Numbered from the stretch's first letter, positions 7,411 through 19,902 are shown. The stretch: DNA of 64,000 nt from Bradyrhizobiaceae bacterium Ga0074131 (GCA_001464035.1 LNEC01000012.1:1-64000), one strand, 5' to 3'. The notes: generated by a model from the sequence alone, not told the origin. A program made the numbers and translations.

Positions 7411-7824
7411 TCAGCTGTTGCGGAGCCCGTCGGCGGTGCGCTTCCACTGCGTCACATTGTCGGCGATCATGCGCGTGGACTTCATTGCGGCCTGGCTGAG
7501 CTGCGCATAGCCGGAAATCTCGCGCTGCACCCGCTGGCCCTCGGCATGCAGCAGGTCGCGCAGGCTTTCGAGTTCGCCGATCAGGTTTTCGATCTCCGAG
7601 AGCGACGTTCCGGCGACGCGCTGGATCAGCGAGTTGACGTTGTTGACCGTGGCCTCGGTGCTGGGCTCAAGCACGGGGTCGGGCGTGAGCGTCGGCGGCC
7701 GGCGCAGATAAGCGACGTCGTTCCGGACGAAGTCGCGGATGCCAGCCTCGACCTCCGAGACGGCGGCGAGGTCGGAGTCCGCTTCATTTGATTCAATCTT
7801 TTCAGGTCGGATGGTCGCATTCAT
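7411..7824 (-). CDS. Conserved hypothetical, coiled-coil-like protein
   Basis: A 137-residue soluble protein with an acidic N-terminal third, a Pro-rich linker (RRPPTLTPDPVLEPS) and a helical C-terminal region from about residue 60. The helices IENLIGELESLRDLLHAEG and neighbours suggest coiled-coil formation. A good ribosome site (AGGGGA) precedes ATG 7824. It has no signal peptide or membrane segment. I do not recognise a named family. It may be lineage-specific in Bradyrhizobium. Confidence 0.7.
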   Translation of the reverse strand: MNATIRPEKIESNEADSDLAAVSEVEAGIRDFVRNDVAYLRRPPTLTPDPVLEPSTEATVNNVNSLIQRVAGTSLSEIENLIGELESLRDLLHAEGQRVQREISGYAQLSQAAMKSTRMIADNVTQWKRTADGLRNS

Positions 7825-7991
7825 CGGCTATTCCCCTGTTTCGCGTGTGTAGCGAGCGCGGTTGTCCCCCGCACGACGACGTCATACGCGCCATCAGGGC
7901 CGCTGATTTTGGCCGCATCGCGGCCAATATGCGGCAATGCTCGATCTTTCACCGGAATTGCGGATGACGCGGAAATGAGCATGCCGCATCA

Positions 7992-8432
7992 TCATGCGAA
8001 CGAGGCCATCTTCGGCAGATGGATCGGTCGCCCGAGCGCCTGCTCCACCAGATCGAACGTATCGACGAGAACCCGGATGTTGTGCAGCCGGCCGGCCTTG
8101 AATTGCGCGAAATGCGCGATCCGCACGCTGATCGGCTTGTTGGAATCCAGTGCGGTCAGCGAATAGCGCAGCATCGAGGCCGCCGAATCCACGCCCAGCA
8201 TCATGGTCTCGCGATCGAAGCGGTGGACCCGGAAGTTCTCGGCGATCTGCCGGATGACCTCGATCACGGCTGCCCGGCCGCGGCGCGCGCCGAGAAATGG
8301 AAACATGTCGATCGGACCATAGATCGACCAATCGACATCGTCATCGATCAAGGCTTCGACGTCTTCGTAGCGGCGTTCATGGATCGCGCGATGCAACGCA
8401 CGCGAAAAACGCCAGAGACTGTGCTCTGTCAT
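7992..8432 (-). CDS. NTF2-like / SnoaL-fold protein
   Basis: Small cystatin-like alpha+beta barrel protein of the NTF2/SnoaL superfamily (146 residues). The pattern is an N-terminal helix, 'ALIDDDVDWSIYGP' strand, 'FLGARRGRAAVIEVIRQI' helix and then beta strands ending in 'HFAQFKAGRLHNIRVLVDTFDLVEQ'. These proteins are ketosteroid-isomerase-like enzymes or binding proteins; the substrate cannot be read from sequence. ATG 8432 has a GGGAA ribosome site at good spacing; a TTG at 8441 is the alternative start. Confidence 0.8.
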   Translation of the reverse strand: MTEHSLWRFSRALHRAIHERRYEDVEALIDDDVDWSIYGPIDMFPFLGARRGRAAVIEVIRQIAENFRVHRFDRETMMLGVDSAASMLRYSLTALDSNKPISVRIAHFAQFKAGRLHNIRVLVDTFDLVEQALGRPIHLPKMASFA

Positions 8433-8598
8433 TTCGTTCAATTCCCGATCTGGATTGGCAAACAGCAGAGGCCGGTTCGCATCAATTGCGCCGCCCGGCC
8501 AGGTGGCTGCACTTCGTCATTATTATTAGAGATAAGAAGTTTCGACTGGAACTCAACGAACCTTTTTGCATTGCACAAATGCGCCGGGCTCTACCCGT

Positions 8599-8865
8599 TT
8601 ACCTGTCGCGCCGGCGCACCGCCTGCTGCGCGATGGCGATTTCGGCATCGCGAATCGCGATCACGCCGAACAGCAGCGCGCCGCCGACCCCGCCGATCGC
8701 GGCCCCCAGCGGCATGAAGGTCAGGAATACAAGGGTGCCGCCATCGCCTTCAAGACTGCTGGTCCTGAACAGTTCGACCCAGGCGAGCCCGGCGCCGATT
8801 CCGAGCGCTGCGCCGCCCAGCGCTCCCAACAACAGACCGAGCAGGACGAGCAACGTGATTCTCAT
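8599..8865 (-). CDS. Small two-helix membrane protein
   Basis: An 88-residue membrane protein. Helix 1 (about residues 3-28) is Leu/Gly/Ala-rich with GxxxG spacing, and helix 2 (about residues 45-70) is also Gly-rich. The tail is basic (AQQAVRRRDR). ATG 8865 was chosen because the hydrophobic segment begins there; upstream residues in the same frame look non-coding. No named family is recognised. Confidence 0.65.
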   Translation of the reverse strand: MRITLLVLLGLLLGALGGAALGIGAGLAWVELFRTSSLEGDGGTLVFLTFMPLGAAIGGVGGALLFGVIAIRDAEIAIAQQAVRRRDR

Positions 8866-9012
8866 GGCGGTGGTTCTTTGTGCCGGTTGCCGCAAACCTG
8901 ATGATTCGTCGCGGCGGCGTGCCGCGAGGTTCAAGGCGGGCGCAAACGGGTCCGCTGCACGCCACCGGAGCATTCCGCCCCTCGCTTCGGCGAGTCGGAC
9001 CCAAGCCGGGAC

Positions 9013-9156
9013 CTAATTCTTCTTGTTCGGGCTCTGGCCGGCGGGCGTCTTGCCGGCCGCGAACGGATTGACCGGCGCGGCGCCGCCCTTCTTGAGGTTC
9101 TTGTCGGCCTTCGGTTTCTTCTTTTCCTTGTTGCTGCGCATCTGACCCTTGGCCAT
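9013..9156 (-). CDS. Small basic Lys-rich protein (47 aa)
   Basis: A 47-codon frame with a good ribosome site (GGGGAGAT) before ATG 9156. The N-terminal half is extremely basic (MAKGQMRSNKEKKKPKADKN), and the C-terminal half is Pro/Ala/Gly/Asn-rich. I recall similar short basic proteins as conserved hypotheticals in rhizobia. The composition suggests nucleic-acid or ribosome contact, but that is inference. Confidence 0.7.
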   Translation of the reverse strand: MAKGQMRSNKEKKKPKADKNLKKGGAAPVNPFAAGKTPAGQSPNKKN

Positions 9157-9378
9157 GACGATCTCCCCTGGCGCCCGGTTGAAGACTCGGCGCGAGCCGA
9201 AAGAATAGCAAATCCGGCGGGGTTTGTATGCAAGCGGCGGGAAACCGCAAAGCCGCTGATTTATTACGCCCGCCGTGCCCGGCAAATGTTCGCCGGCGGC
9301 CTTGCCCGCGGCCCCGCAGCCCGTATCCTCCATGCAGGGGGGCGGCCGTCAAAGTCCCTCCATTCCCGGGAGGTCATC

Positions 9379-10482
9379 ATGAAGCGCATCGCCCAACTCG
9401 TCGCCGCCGGCCTGTTGCTGTCGCTGCCCGCTTTGGCCCATACGCCGCAGCAACCGCCGCACCAAACCTTCGCCGCGGGCGACCTCAGGCTCGAAAGCGG
9501 CGAGGTGATCAGGGATTTTGCGATCTCCTATGTCACCCACGGCACCCTGAACGCCAAAAAATCCAACGCCATCCTGATGGTGACGGCGATCTCGGGCAAC
9601 CATCACCGGCTCGATTTCATGATCGGCCCCGGCAAGGCGCTCGACCCCGACAAATATTTTATCATCTGCACCGACGCCATCGCCAATGGGCTGACGACGT
9701 CTCCCAGCAACTCCAAGGCGCAGCCGCGCATGCAGTTTCCGAAATTCACCATCCGCGACATGGTGGAATCGCAGTACCGGCTGATGAAGGAGAAGTTCGG
9801 CATCGACCATGTGGTCGCGGTGGTCGGCCCGTCGATGGGCGGCATGCAGGTGCTGCAATGGGGCGTCAGCCATCCTGACTACATGGATGCGCTGGTGGCG
9901 ATGGTGCCGCTGGCGAAGACGCCGGCCTGGACGGTGGCCGTGCTGGAAGCCTCACGCAAGGCGATCATGACCGATCCGGCGTGGCAGGACGGCAATTACG
10001 AGGCGCCGCCGGAAAAGGGCATCCGGCTGTGGCGCGACATTCTTTTCCTGTCGGCGCGCACTCCGGAGATGTATTCGGCGCAGTTCAAGAACGGCATGGA
10101 TGTGCTGCCCTGGCTGGAGGCGCAGGAGACCGCGCTGCTGAAGGCGTTCGACGCCAACAACTGGATCTACCAGACCTGGGCCTATGAGCGGCACGACGTC
10201 GGCGCCACCAGGGGTTTTGACGGCGACACCGCGAAGGCGCTGGCCTCGATCAAGGCGAAGACGTTGATCCTCACCGGGACCAAGGACCTGCTCAATCCGG
10301 AATTCGAGCCGATCGAGATAGGCAAGAACATCCCCGGCGTGAAGATGATGACGATCAGCCCGGGCACCATCACCGGCCACGCCTCGGCCGGCGGCGGCAT
10401 GCCGGCGGATGTCGAATTTCTCAACCGCGAGACGGGGGCGTTTCTGGACGGGGTGACCGAGGGCGGGAAGAAGTTAAATTAG
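9379..10482 (+). CDS. Exported alpha/beta hydrolase, MetX (homoserine acetyltransferase)-like
   Basis: Alpha/beta-hydrolase of the MetX/homoserine O-acetyltransferase-like group, 367 residues. An apparent signal peptide (KRIAQLVAAGLLLSLPALA, residues 2-20) makes a cytosolic methionine-pathway role unlikely. The nucleophile elbow GPSMGG places Ser152. Asp303 (in GTKD) and His334 (in TGHAS) complete the triad in the expected order. The ribosome site GGGAGG precedes ATG 9379. It is therefore better seen as a periplasmic esterase or acyltransferase of unknown substrate than as true MetX. There are no methionine genes nearby. Confidence 0.82.
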   Translation: MKRIAQLVAAGLLLSLPALAHTPQQPPHQTFAAGDLRLESGEVIRDFAISYVTHGTLNAKKSNAILMVTAISGNHHRLDFMIGPGKALDPDKYFIICTDAIANGLTTSPSNSKAQPRMQFPKFTIRDMVESQYRLMKEKFGIDHVVAVVGPSMGGMQVLQWGVSHPDYMDALVAMVPLAKTPAWTVAVLEASRKAIMTDPAWQDGNYEAPPEKGIRLWRDILFLSARTPEMYSAQFKNGMDVLPWLEAQETALLKAFDANNWIYQTWAYERHDVGATRGFDGDTAKALASIKAKTLILTGTKDLLNPEFEPIEIGKNIPGVKMMTISPGTITGHASAGGGMPADVEFLNRETGAFLDGVTEGGKKLN

Positions 10483-10596
10483 CGCGCAGCCGTTCCGTAG
10501 CCTGCATGGATCCAGCGGCCGGCGCGAAAGCGCCGGGCCGATGGCGCAATCCGGGAGCGGATGCGGCGGTCGTCCTGCGGACTTCAAGCCTATCAA

Positions 10597-10713
10597 CGTC
10601 ATTGCGAGCGAAGCGAAGCAATCCATTTCACGGCAGTACCAGCTGGGAGATGGATTGCTTCGTCGCAAGCGCTCCCTTGCGCAAACGCTTCGCGTTTGTC
10701 GCAGGCAATGACG
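10597..10713. repeat. Inverted repeat, 'cgtcattgcgag' family, second copy
   Basis: The left arm 10597-10624 matches the element at 2043-2070 except for one base. The right arm (10652-10713) is the complement interrupted by an extra ~30-base hairpin (gcgctcccttgcgcaaacgcttcgcg region), so this copy is a composite or mutated member. It lies between the converging MetX-like gene and the small ORF downstream of uvrB. Confidence 0.75.
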
Positions 10714-10752
10714 CGCTGCTGGCGGTGGGGGTGGCGAGTTTGGGGTAGGGGT

Positions 10753-10921
10753 TCACCCGTCCGCCGACAGGAACTCCAACGCCTTCTCACGGGACGGGAA
10801 GCGGCCAAGTTCGCGATAATCGGGATCGTGTTCCGCGGTCTCGGGCGACCAAAACACAACGAATTCCTTGCCTTCCTCTTCAATCAGGGTGGTGAGCTCT
10901 TCGCTTTGATAGGCGTCACAT
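10753..10921 (-). pseudogene. Short conserved-looking ORF after uvrB, start codon out of frame
   Basis: The body frame (10753-10917, about 54 codons) looks coding: acidic then 'EFVVFWSPETAEHDPDYRE' and 'SREKALEFL'. An ideal AGGAG site followed by ATG sits at 10919-10921, but that ATG is one base out of frame with the body (ATG, an extra T, then GAC GCC TAT). A +1 insertion right after the start codon would explain this. An alternative is an in-frame GTG at 10977 inside the end of uvrB, giving a 74-residue product. No family name is recognised. Confidence 0.4.
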
Positions 10922-10957
10922 CCCGCGCTCCTGAATTGCCAGCGTCCCCAGATCGGC

Positions 10958-14023
<3,066 letters not shown>

Positions 14024-14186
14024 GGTGCGAATATGGGATGAGTCCGGCCGACATAAAAGGGCAAAAAGCCCTTAGAAAATGGCGCGTTGCCATGTCAGCA
14101 GATGTCAGCACATCGAAGACGCCGTCCCTTGTTCGAAGCTGCAATCTCCCTACACTGGCACAGTGCATATTGATTGAGGAACCCGC

Positions 14187-15842
14187 GTGGCCGCTGAAAT
14201 CCATCCGCTTGCCGGCAAGATCGTCGAACCGTCGATGCTGGCAAATGTGCCGCGGCTGGTGACGGCCTATTTCGCCGGCAAGCCCGACCCGTCGGTGCCG
14301 GCGCAGCGGGTGGCGTTTGGCACCTCGGGCCATCGCGGCTCCTCGCTGCATCACGCCTTCAACGAGAACCATGTTCTGGCGATCAGCCAGGCGCTGTGCG
14401 ATCACCGCAAACGCAGCGGCATCGACGGACCTGTCTTCGTCGGCATCGACACCCATGCGCTGGCCGAGCCGGCGCTGGCGAGCGCGCTCGAAGTGTTCGC
14501 GGCCAACGGCATCGAGGTGATGATCGACCAGCATGACGGCTACACGCCGACGCCGGTGATCTCCCACGCCATCCTCACCTACAACAAGGGCCGCGCGAAC
14601 GGCCTCGCCGACGGCGTCGTGATGTCGCCGTCGCATAATCCGCCGGATGACGGCGGCTTCAAGTACAATCCGCCCAATGGCGGGCCGGCGGACACCGACA
14701 TCACCGCCGCCATCGAACGCGCCGCCAACGGCTTTCTCGAAGACGGTCTGCGCGGCGTTCAGCGCATCCCCTACGACCGCGCGCGCCGGGCGGCCACCGT
14801 TCACCGCACCGATTTCATCGGGCCCTATGTCGCCGATCTCGGCAATGTTCTCGACATGGAAGCGATCCGCGGCTCCGGCGTTCGGATCGGGATCGATCCC
14901 CTGGGTGGAGCGGGGGTGCGTTACTGGCAACCGATCATCGAGCGCTATGGCCTCGCGGCGACCATCGTCAGCGATGCGGTCGATCCGACGTTTCGCTTCA
15001 TGACCCTTGATTGGGACGGAAAAGTCCGGATGGACTGCTCGTCGCCCTATGCGATGGCGCAACTGATCGGCATGCGCGACAGCTTCGACGTCGCCTTTGC
15101 CAACGACACCGACGCCGACCGGCACGGCATCGTGACCGGCTCCAACGGGCTGATGAACCCGAACCATTATCTCGCCGCCGCTATCTTCTATCTGTTCGAG
15201 AACCGCCCGCAATGGCGCGCCGACAGCGCGGTGGGCAAGACCATCGTCTCCAGCGCGATCATCGATCGCGTCGCGAACAAGCTCGGCCGCAGGCTGGTCG
15301 AAACCCCGGTCGGGTTCAAATGGTTCGTCGATGGCCTGCGCGACGGCAGTTTCGGATTCGCCGGGGAGGAAAGCGCCGGCGCTTCTTTCCTGCGAAGGGA
15401 CGGATCGGTCTGGACGACCGACAAGGACGGCATCATTCTGGGACTATTGGCCGCCGAGATGACGGCGCGGACCCAATCCGACCCGAGCCAGCTGTTCGAG
15501 AAACTGACTCGCGAACTCGGCGTGCCGTTCTACGCGCGGATCGACGCGCCGGCGACGCCGGTTCAGAAGGATCTCCTGAAGGCGCTGTCGCCCGACAAGC
15601 TCGCGATGGCGGAACTGGCCGGCGAGCCGGTGCGGTCGGCGTTCACCACCGCGCCCGGCAACGGCCAGGCGTTCGGCGGCATCAAGGTGACGTCGGACAG
15701 CGGATGGTTCGCGGCGCGGCCATCGGGCACCGAGGATGTCTACAAGATCTATGCGGAGAGCTTTCGCAGCGAGCAACATCTGCGCCGGATCCAGGACGAC
15801 GCCCAGCGCGCCATCACGCATGCATTCGAGGCGGGCGGCTGA
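14187..15842 (+). CDS. pgm: Phosphoglucomutase (alpha-D-glucose phosphate-specific)
   Basis: Interconverts glucose-1-phosphate and glucose-6-phosphate, feeding glycogen, UDP-glucose and exopolysaccharide synthesis. The 551-residue length and the fold (alpha-D-phosphohexomutase, four domains) fit the Pgm type. Substrate block FGTSGHRG is near residues 44-51. The phospho-Ser is Ser149 in MSPSHNPP. The Mg loop is DTDADRHG near residue 307, and the C-terminal phosphate-binding ARPSGTED block is present. It starts with GTG at 14187 after a GAGGA ribosome site. It is divergent from uvrB, so the 163-base gap should hold its promoter. Confidence 0.95.
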   Translation: MAAEIHPLAGKIVEPSMLANVPRLVTAYFAGKPDPSVPAQRVAFGTSGHRGSSLHHAFNENHVLAISQALCDHRKRSGIDGPVFVGIDTHALAEPALASALEVFAANGIEVMIDQHDGYTPTPVISHAILTYNKGRANGLADGVVMSPSHNPPDDGGFKYNPPNGGPADTDITAAIERAANGFLEDGLRGVQRIPYDRARRAATVHRTDFIGPYVADLGNVLDMEAIRGSGVRIGIDPLGGAGVRYWQPIIERYGLAATIVSDAVDPTFRFMTLDWDGKVRMDCSSPYAMAQLIGMRDSFDVAFANDTDADRHGIVTGSNGLMNPNHYLAAAIFYLFENRPQWRADSAVGKTIVSSAIIDRVANKLGRRLVETPVGFKWFVDGLRDGSFGFAGEESAGASFLRRDGSVWTTDKDGIILGLLAAEMTARTQSDPSQLFEKLTRELGVPFYARIDAPATPVQKDLLKALSPDKLAMAELAGEPVRSAFTTAPGNGQAFGGIKVTSDSGWFAARPSGTEDVYKIYAESFRSEQHLRRIQDDAQRAITHAFEAGG

Positions 15843-15861
15843 GTGAAGGCGTCGGCCGAAC

Positions 15862-16110
15862 TCAGGCGGCCGACAACTGCTGGCGCGGCGCCGGAGCGGC
15901 GGTCGCATAGCGCTTGAGCTCGAGGCGGTCGATCTGATTCCTGGCGTCCGCGGCGGCGCAGTTCGGATCGGGCCAGGCGAAGCCGATTTCTATGGTCGAG
16001 AACGAGACCCCGCCGATGGTGACAGGCTCGAGGTCGGTTCGCCTGAGCCGGGCGTGCCACAGGCCCTTTCCGGCTTCGTAGCATTCGATGGTGAAGCCCT
16101 CGTAGGTCAT
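15862..16110 (-). CDS. Conserved hypothetical protein (82 aa)
   Basis: Small soluble protein. It begins MTYEGFTIECYEAGKG and has alternating strand-like segments (LWHARLRRTD, VTIGGVSFSTIEIGFAW), suggesting a small beta-rich fold with a helical C-terminus. ATG 16110 has a GGAG-type ribosome site. It converges with pgm, leaving only about 20 bases between stops. No family is recognised. Confidence 0.65.
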   Translation of the reverse strand: MTYEGFTIECYEAGKGLWHARLRRTDLEPVTIGGVSFSTIEIGFAWPDPNCAAADARNQIDRLELKRYATAAPAPRQQLSAA

Positions 16111-16185
16111 CGCGTCGCTCCGGATACTGCCGGTACGACGTAAACACGGGGCCGCCAGCCCGAACGTGAACCGGTTCACATTTCG

Positions 16186-17085
16186 CTATTTTTTCCGACC
16201 CTTGTCCCGGGCGGCGGGTCCGGCGGCGGCGCGCATGATCCAGCGCCGGAACGCGGCGAAATCGCGCTGCTCGGCCTGGAAGCTGCGATAGGCCAGATAC
16301 CATCGCATGCCCTTCGGCACCGTCAGCGCAAACGGCGCGACCAGCCGTCCGGCGGCGAGGTCGTCGTCGATATAGGGCCGGATGCCCATGGCGATGCCGA
16401 GTCCGTCGACGGCGGCCTGCAAGGCCTGGCCGTAAAACTGAAACTCGGGCCCGCGCGCGGTGACCCGCGCCACGCCCGATGCCTTCAGCCATGACGGCCA
16501 GTCATCCGGCGAATGCGCGACGCGCAGCAGGCTCGCCCCCTTCAGGTCGCCGGGCCGCTTCAACGGCTGCGCCAGCCGCGGCGCGCACACCGGCAAGAGA
16601 TCGGCCGCGAACAGCGGCTCGGCGACCAGGCCCGGCCACTCGCCGTCGCCGAGCTTGATGCCGCAGCTCCAGTCGTCGCCGAACGGCGCCGCCGCCCCTC
16701 CGGTGGTGATGCGCACCTCGATATCGGGTTCGTGTTTACGAAAATCCGCCAGCCGCGGAATCAGCCAGCGCATGGCGAAGGTCGGACCGACGCCGATGGT
16801 CAGCACCCGGACGCTGGCGGGCGCGGTCACCTGCGCGGTCAGGCTCGCCAGCGCGTCGAAGATCGGCGTCAGCCCGCTCTGGTAGGCGCGCCCCGCCGCC
16901 GTCACCGCCAGCCGGTTTGCCTTGCGCTCGAACAGCGCGACGCCGAGCCGCTGTTCCAGGAGATGCACCATCCGGCTGACCGCCGCCGCAGATACGTTGA
17001 GCTCGGCGCCTGCGCCGGCGAAGCTGCCGGTTCGCCCGGCGGCCTCGAACGCCTTGATGCCGTTGAGAAACAGCAGTCGCCTCAT
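16186..17085 (-). CDS. LysR-family transcriptional regulator (GcvA-like)
   Basis: LysR-type regulator of 299 residues. The N-terminal winged helix-turn-helix is residues ~5-65 (LNGIKAFEAAGRTGSFAGAGAELNVS pattern with AAAVSRMVHLLEQRLG). The effector-binding domain follows from about residue 90. The end (WIMRAAAG...) resembles GcvA-type members. It is transcribed divergently from the TSUP permease gene 107 bases away, so it very likely regulates that gene from the shared intergenic region. The ligand is unknown. Confidence 0.9.
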   Translation of the reverse strand: MRRLLFLNGIKAFEAAGRTGSFAGAGAELNVSAAAVSRMVHLLEQRLGVALFERKANRLAVTAAGRAYQSGLTPIFDALASLTAQVTAPASVRVLTIGVGPTFAMRWLIPRLADFRKHEPDIEVRITTGGAAAPFGDDWSCGIKLGDGEWPGLVAEPLFAADLLPVCAPRLAQPLKRPGDLKGASLLRVAHSPDDWPSWLKASGVARVTARGPEFQFYGQALQAAVDGLGIAMGIRPYIDDDLAAGRLVAPFALTVPKGMRWYLAYRSFQAEQRDFAAFRRWIMRAAAGPAARDKGRKK

Positions 17086-17191
17086 TTCACCCCCTCAAAA
17101 CCTTCCACCCTCAGCAAACCTGATGCCAGGCCAAGCTAACTGGGTTTGCACCGCCGGTACAGGCAAGGCAGAACTAGCGGCGGAGATTCGA

Positions 17192-17962
17192 ATGACGCCG
17201 CTTCTGATCACCGCGCTCGGATTGCTGATGGTCGCGACAGCGTTCCTGTCCGGCCTGTTCGGCATGGCCGGCGGGCTGATCCTGATCGGCGTGCTGCTGA
17301 CCCTCCTGCCGCTGCCGTCGGCGATGGTGCTGCATGCGATCACGCAGATGGCGTCGAACGGCTGGCGCGCCTTTCTGTGGCGCAGCCATATCCGCTGGCG
17401 GCCGGTCGCGATCTACCTGATCGGAGCCGGCCTGGCGCTCGGCGCGTGGTCGATCACCCGCTACGTGCCGGACAAGCCGATCGCGCTGTTGCTGCTGGGG
17501 TTAACGCCGTTCATGGCGCGGCTGACGCCGCGGGGGCTGAAGCCCAATCCTGACAGCATCTGGCAGGGCAGCTTCTACGGCTTCATCTGCATGGGACTGA
17601 TGCTGATGACCGGCGTGTCCGGGCCGCTGATGGACACGTTCTTTCTCGGCGGCAATTTCGGCCGCCGCGAGGTGGTCGCGACCAAGGCGGCCTGCCAGGT
17701 CGCCAGCCATTTCGTCAAGCTGGTGTATTTCGGCGGCATCATCGATTCCGCCGCCACGCTCGATCCGTTGCTCGCCGTGATCGCCGTCGCGGCGTCGCTG
17801 ACCGGCACGACCCTGGCGCGGCGTTTCCTCGAGGCCATGACCGACCTGCAATTCCGCACCTGGGCGGGGCGGCTGATCACGACGGTCGCCTGCTATTACA
17901 TCATCTACGGAAGCTGGCTGCTGCTGGCGCCCTATTTCCAGAGCGCTGCGCTGGCCTTTTGA
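17192..17962 (+). CDS. TSUP/TauE-SafE family permease
   Basis: Integral membrane permease of the TauE/SafE (TSUP) family, 256 residues with about seven to eight hydrophobic segments. These carriers export or import sulfite, sulfoacetate or other small organic anions. The N-terminal GLFGMAGGLILIG repeat is a family hallmark, and the second half repeats the pattern around MTGVSGPLMDTFFLGG. ATG 17192 has a CGGAG site; the long upstream frame is antisense to the LysR gene. Control by the divergent LysR regulator is likely. Confidence 0.85.
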   Translation: MTPLLITALGLLMVATAFLSGLFGMAGGLILIGVLLTLLPLPSAMVLHAITQMASNGWRAFLWRSHIRWRPVAIYLIGAGLALGAWSITRYVPDKPIALLLLGLTPFMARLTPRGLKPNPDSIWQGSFYGFICMGLMLMTGVSGPLMDTFFLGGNFGRREVVATKAACQVASHFVKLVYFGGIIDSAATLDPLLAVIAVAASLTGTTLARRFLEAMTDLQFRTWAGRLITTVACYYIIYGSWLLLAPYFQSAALAF

Positions 17963-17996
17963 CGGAAGCAGACCGCAGATGGCCGGCTGGTCTCGT

Positions 17997-19826
17997 TCAC
18001 ACCACCAGCGGCGCGGTGGCGGCGTCGAGCCACAGTTTGGTCGCTTCGTCGAGCTGCGGGCGCACCTCGCGGTGCACCCGCGCGTGATACGCGTTGAGCC
18101 AGCTCAGTTCCTCGCCATCCAGCATGGAGACGTCGATCAGCCGACGGTCGATCGGCGCCAGCGTCAGCGTCTCGAAGGCATTGACCGGCCGTTCGGCGCC
18201 GGCAATGTCGGCGGCGACCACCAGTTCGAGGTTTTCGATCCGGATGCCGAAGGCGTCGGTCTTGTAGTAGCCGGGCTCGTTGGACAGGATCATGCCGCGC
18301 TTCAGCGGCGTGGTGCCGAGTTTCGAAATGCGCGCCGGGCCTTCATGCACCGAGAGATAGCTGCCGACGCCATGCCCGGTGCCGTGATCGAAATCGATGC
18401 CGGCCCGCCACAGGAACTGGCGCGCCAGGGCATCGATCTGCGCCCCGGTGGTGCCGTCCGGGAATACCGCGCGCGCGATCGCGATATGGCCGCGCAGCAC
18501 GCGGGTGAAGCGGTCGCGCATTTCCGCCGTGGGCTCGCCGATCGCGATGGTGCGGGTGACGTCGGTGGTGCCGTCCTCGTATTGCCCGCCTGAATCGATC
18601 AGCAGGAGATCGCCCGGCGCGATCCGCCGGTTGGACCTGCGGCTGACGCGGTAGTGCACGATGGCGCCGTTCGGGCCGGTGCCGGCGATGGTCGGGAACG
18701 AGACGTCTTTCAGCGCGCCGGTGTCGCGGCGGAATGTCTCCAGCGCCTCGACGGTGTCGATCTCGGTCAGCACGCCCTTGGGCGCCTCGCGGTCGATCCA
18801 GGCCAGGAATCGTGCCAGCGCCACCGCATCGCGGCGGTGCGCCGATCGCGCGCCCTCGATCTCGGTGGCATTCTTGACCGCCTTGAGCAGGCTGACGGGA
18901 TCGTGGCCGCGCACCGGCTTGCCGCCGGCGGCCGCGATCAGGCGGCTCAGCGCGTCGGCGGCGGTGGCGCCGTCGAGCGCGATCGATGCGCCGGCCTGCG
19001 CCAGCGCGGTGAGTTTCGGCGTCAGCGCATCCGGCTCGGCGACATCGGCGGACGCTTCGAGATGATCGCGGGCGCTGTTGGATAGCTTGCGATGATCGAT
19101 GAACACCGTGGGCCGGCCTTCCCCAGGCACCAGCGCATAGGACAGCGGCAGCGGCGTATGCGAGACGTCGGCGCCGCGGATGTTGAAAGTCCAGGCCACC
19201 GCGTGGGAGTCCGACAGCACCAGCGCGTCGACCCCGAGACGCAGCATCTCGAGCCGAATCCGCCGCAGCTTGTCGGTTTCCGCTTCGCCGGAAAATTGCG
19301 GGCGGTGAACAGCGACCGGTCCGAGCGGCGGGGCAGGGCGCTCGGTCCACACCGAATCGAGCGGGTTGCTGTCGACCGCGATCAGTTCTGCGCCGGCCTT
19401 GGCGCAGGCCCCGGCCAGCCGTTCGGCTGCCGCGGAAGTATGCAGCCATGGATCAAAACCGAGGCGGTCCCCGGCCACCAGATGCCGCGCCAGCCAGTCT
19501 TCCGGCGGCGGATCGGCCAGGGGCTCGACCTGCCAGGCCCTCGCATCGACCTGTTTGGCGGCCTGCAGGGTGTAACGGCCGTCGACGAACACCGCGGCCT
19601 CGTGGGTCAACACCACGGCCATGCCGGCCGATCCGGTAAAACCGGTCAGCCAGGCCAGCCGCTCTTCCGAGGGCGCGACATATTCGTTTTGCTGCTGATC
19701 GGCGCGGGGAATCACGAATCCCGTCAGCCTGCGCCGCGCCAGTTCCTCGCGAAACGCCGCCAGCCGCGCGGTCAGCGCCACCCCGGCCTCAAGGTCTTCG
19801 AACGTCTGGAAGTGGGCTTCGAACAT
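17997..19826 (-). CDS. Xaa-Pro aminopeptidase, M24B family
   Basis: Metallo-aminopeptidase P that removes an N-terminal residue next to proline (609 residues, the long form with an N-terminal duplicated creatinase-like domain). The catalytic domain carries the dinuclear metal ligands in order: Asp in LLIDSGGQY, Asp in GTTDVTRT, His in GTGHGVG, Glu in SNEPGYY and Glu in RIENLELV. ATG 19826 has an AGAGG ribosome site; the longer frame lacks one. It is divergent from the small gene at 20015. Confidence 0.92.
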   Translation of the reverse strand: MFEAHFQTFEDLEAGVALTARLAAFREELARRRLTGFVIPRADQQQNEYVAPSEERLAWLTGFTGSAGMAVVLTHEAAVFVDGRYTLQAAKQVDARAWQVEPLADPPPEDWLARHLVAGDRLGFDPWLHTSAAAERLAGACAKAGAELIAVDSNPLDSVWTERPAPPLGPVAVHRPQFSGEAETDKLRRIRLEMLRLGVDALVLSDSHAVAWTFNIRGADVSHTPLPLSYALVPGEGRPTVFIDHRKLSNSARDHLEASADVAEPDALTPKLTALAQAGASIALDGATAADALSRLIAAAGGKPVRGHDPVSLLKAVKNATEIEGARSAHRRDAVALARFLAWIDREAPKGVLTEIDTVEALETFRRDTGALKDVSFPTIAGTGPNGAIVHYRVSRRSNRRIAPGDLLLIDSGGQYEDGTTDVTRTIAIGEPTAEMRDRFTRVLRGHIAIARAVFPDGTTGAQIDALARQFLWRAGIDFDHGTGHGVGSYLSVHEGPARISKLGTTPLKRGMILSNEPGYYKTDAFGIRIENLELVVAADIAGAERPVNAFETLTLAPIDRRLIDVSMLDGEELSWLNAYHARVHREVRPQLDEATKLWLDAATAPLVV

Positions 19827-19887
19827 CGACAGGCTACCTCTGGGATTCCGTGGCGAACTCCACCATGCGGCGCATGCCGCGGCAATT

Positions 19888-19902
19888 TGGCATAGATCGT
19901 GC
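19888..19902 (+). promoter_or_regulatory. Candidate sigma-54 (-24/-12) promoter
   Basis: TGGCAT...TGCTT occurs with exactly ten bases between the invariant GG (19889-19890) and GC (19901-19902), the spacing required by RpoN holoenzyme. It matches TGGCA and TGC of the consensus TGGCACG-N4-TTGC, with deviations in between. Orientation is toward the 62-residue gene starting at 20015, giving a predicted leader of about 100 bases. Confidence 0.4.

Noticed and set aside
14024..14186. SOS (LexA) box in the uvrB-pgm gap
   Set aside because: I looked for GTTC-N7-GTTC / GAAC-N7-GAAC on both strands; only a lone gttc occurs.
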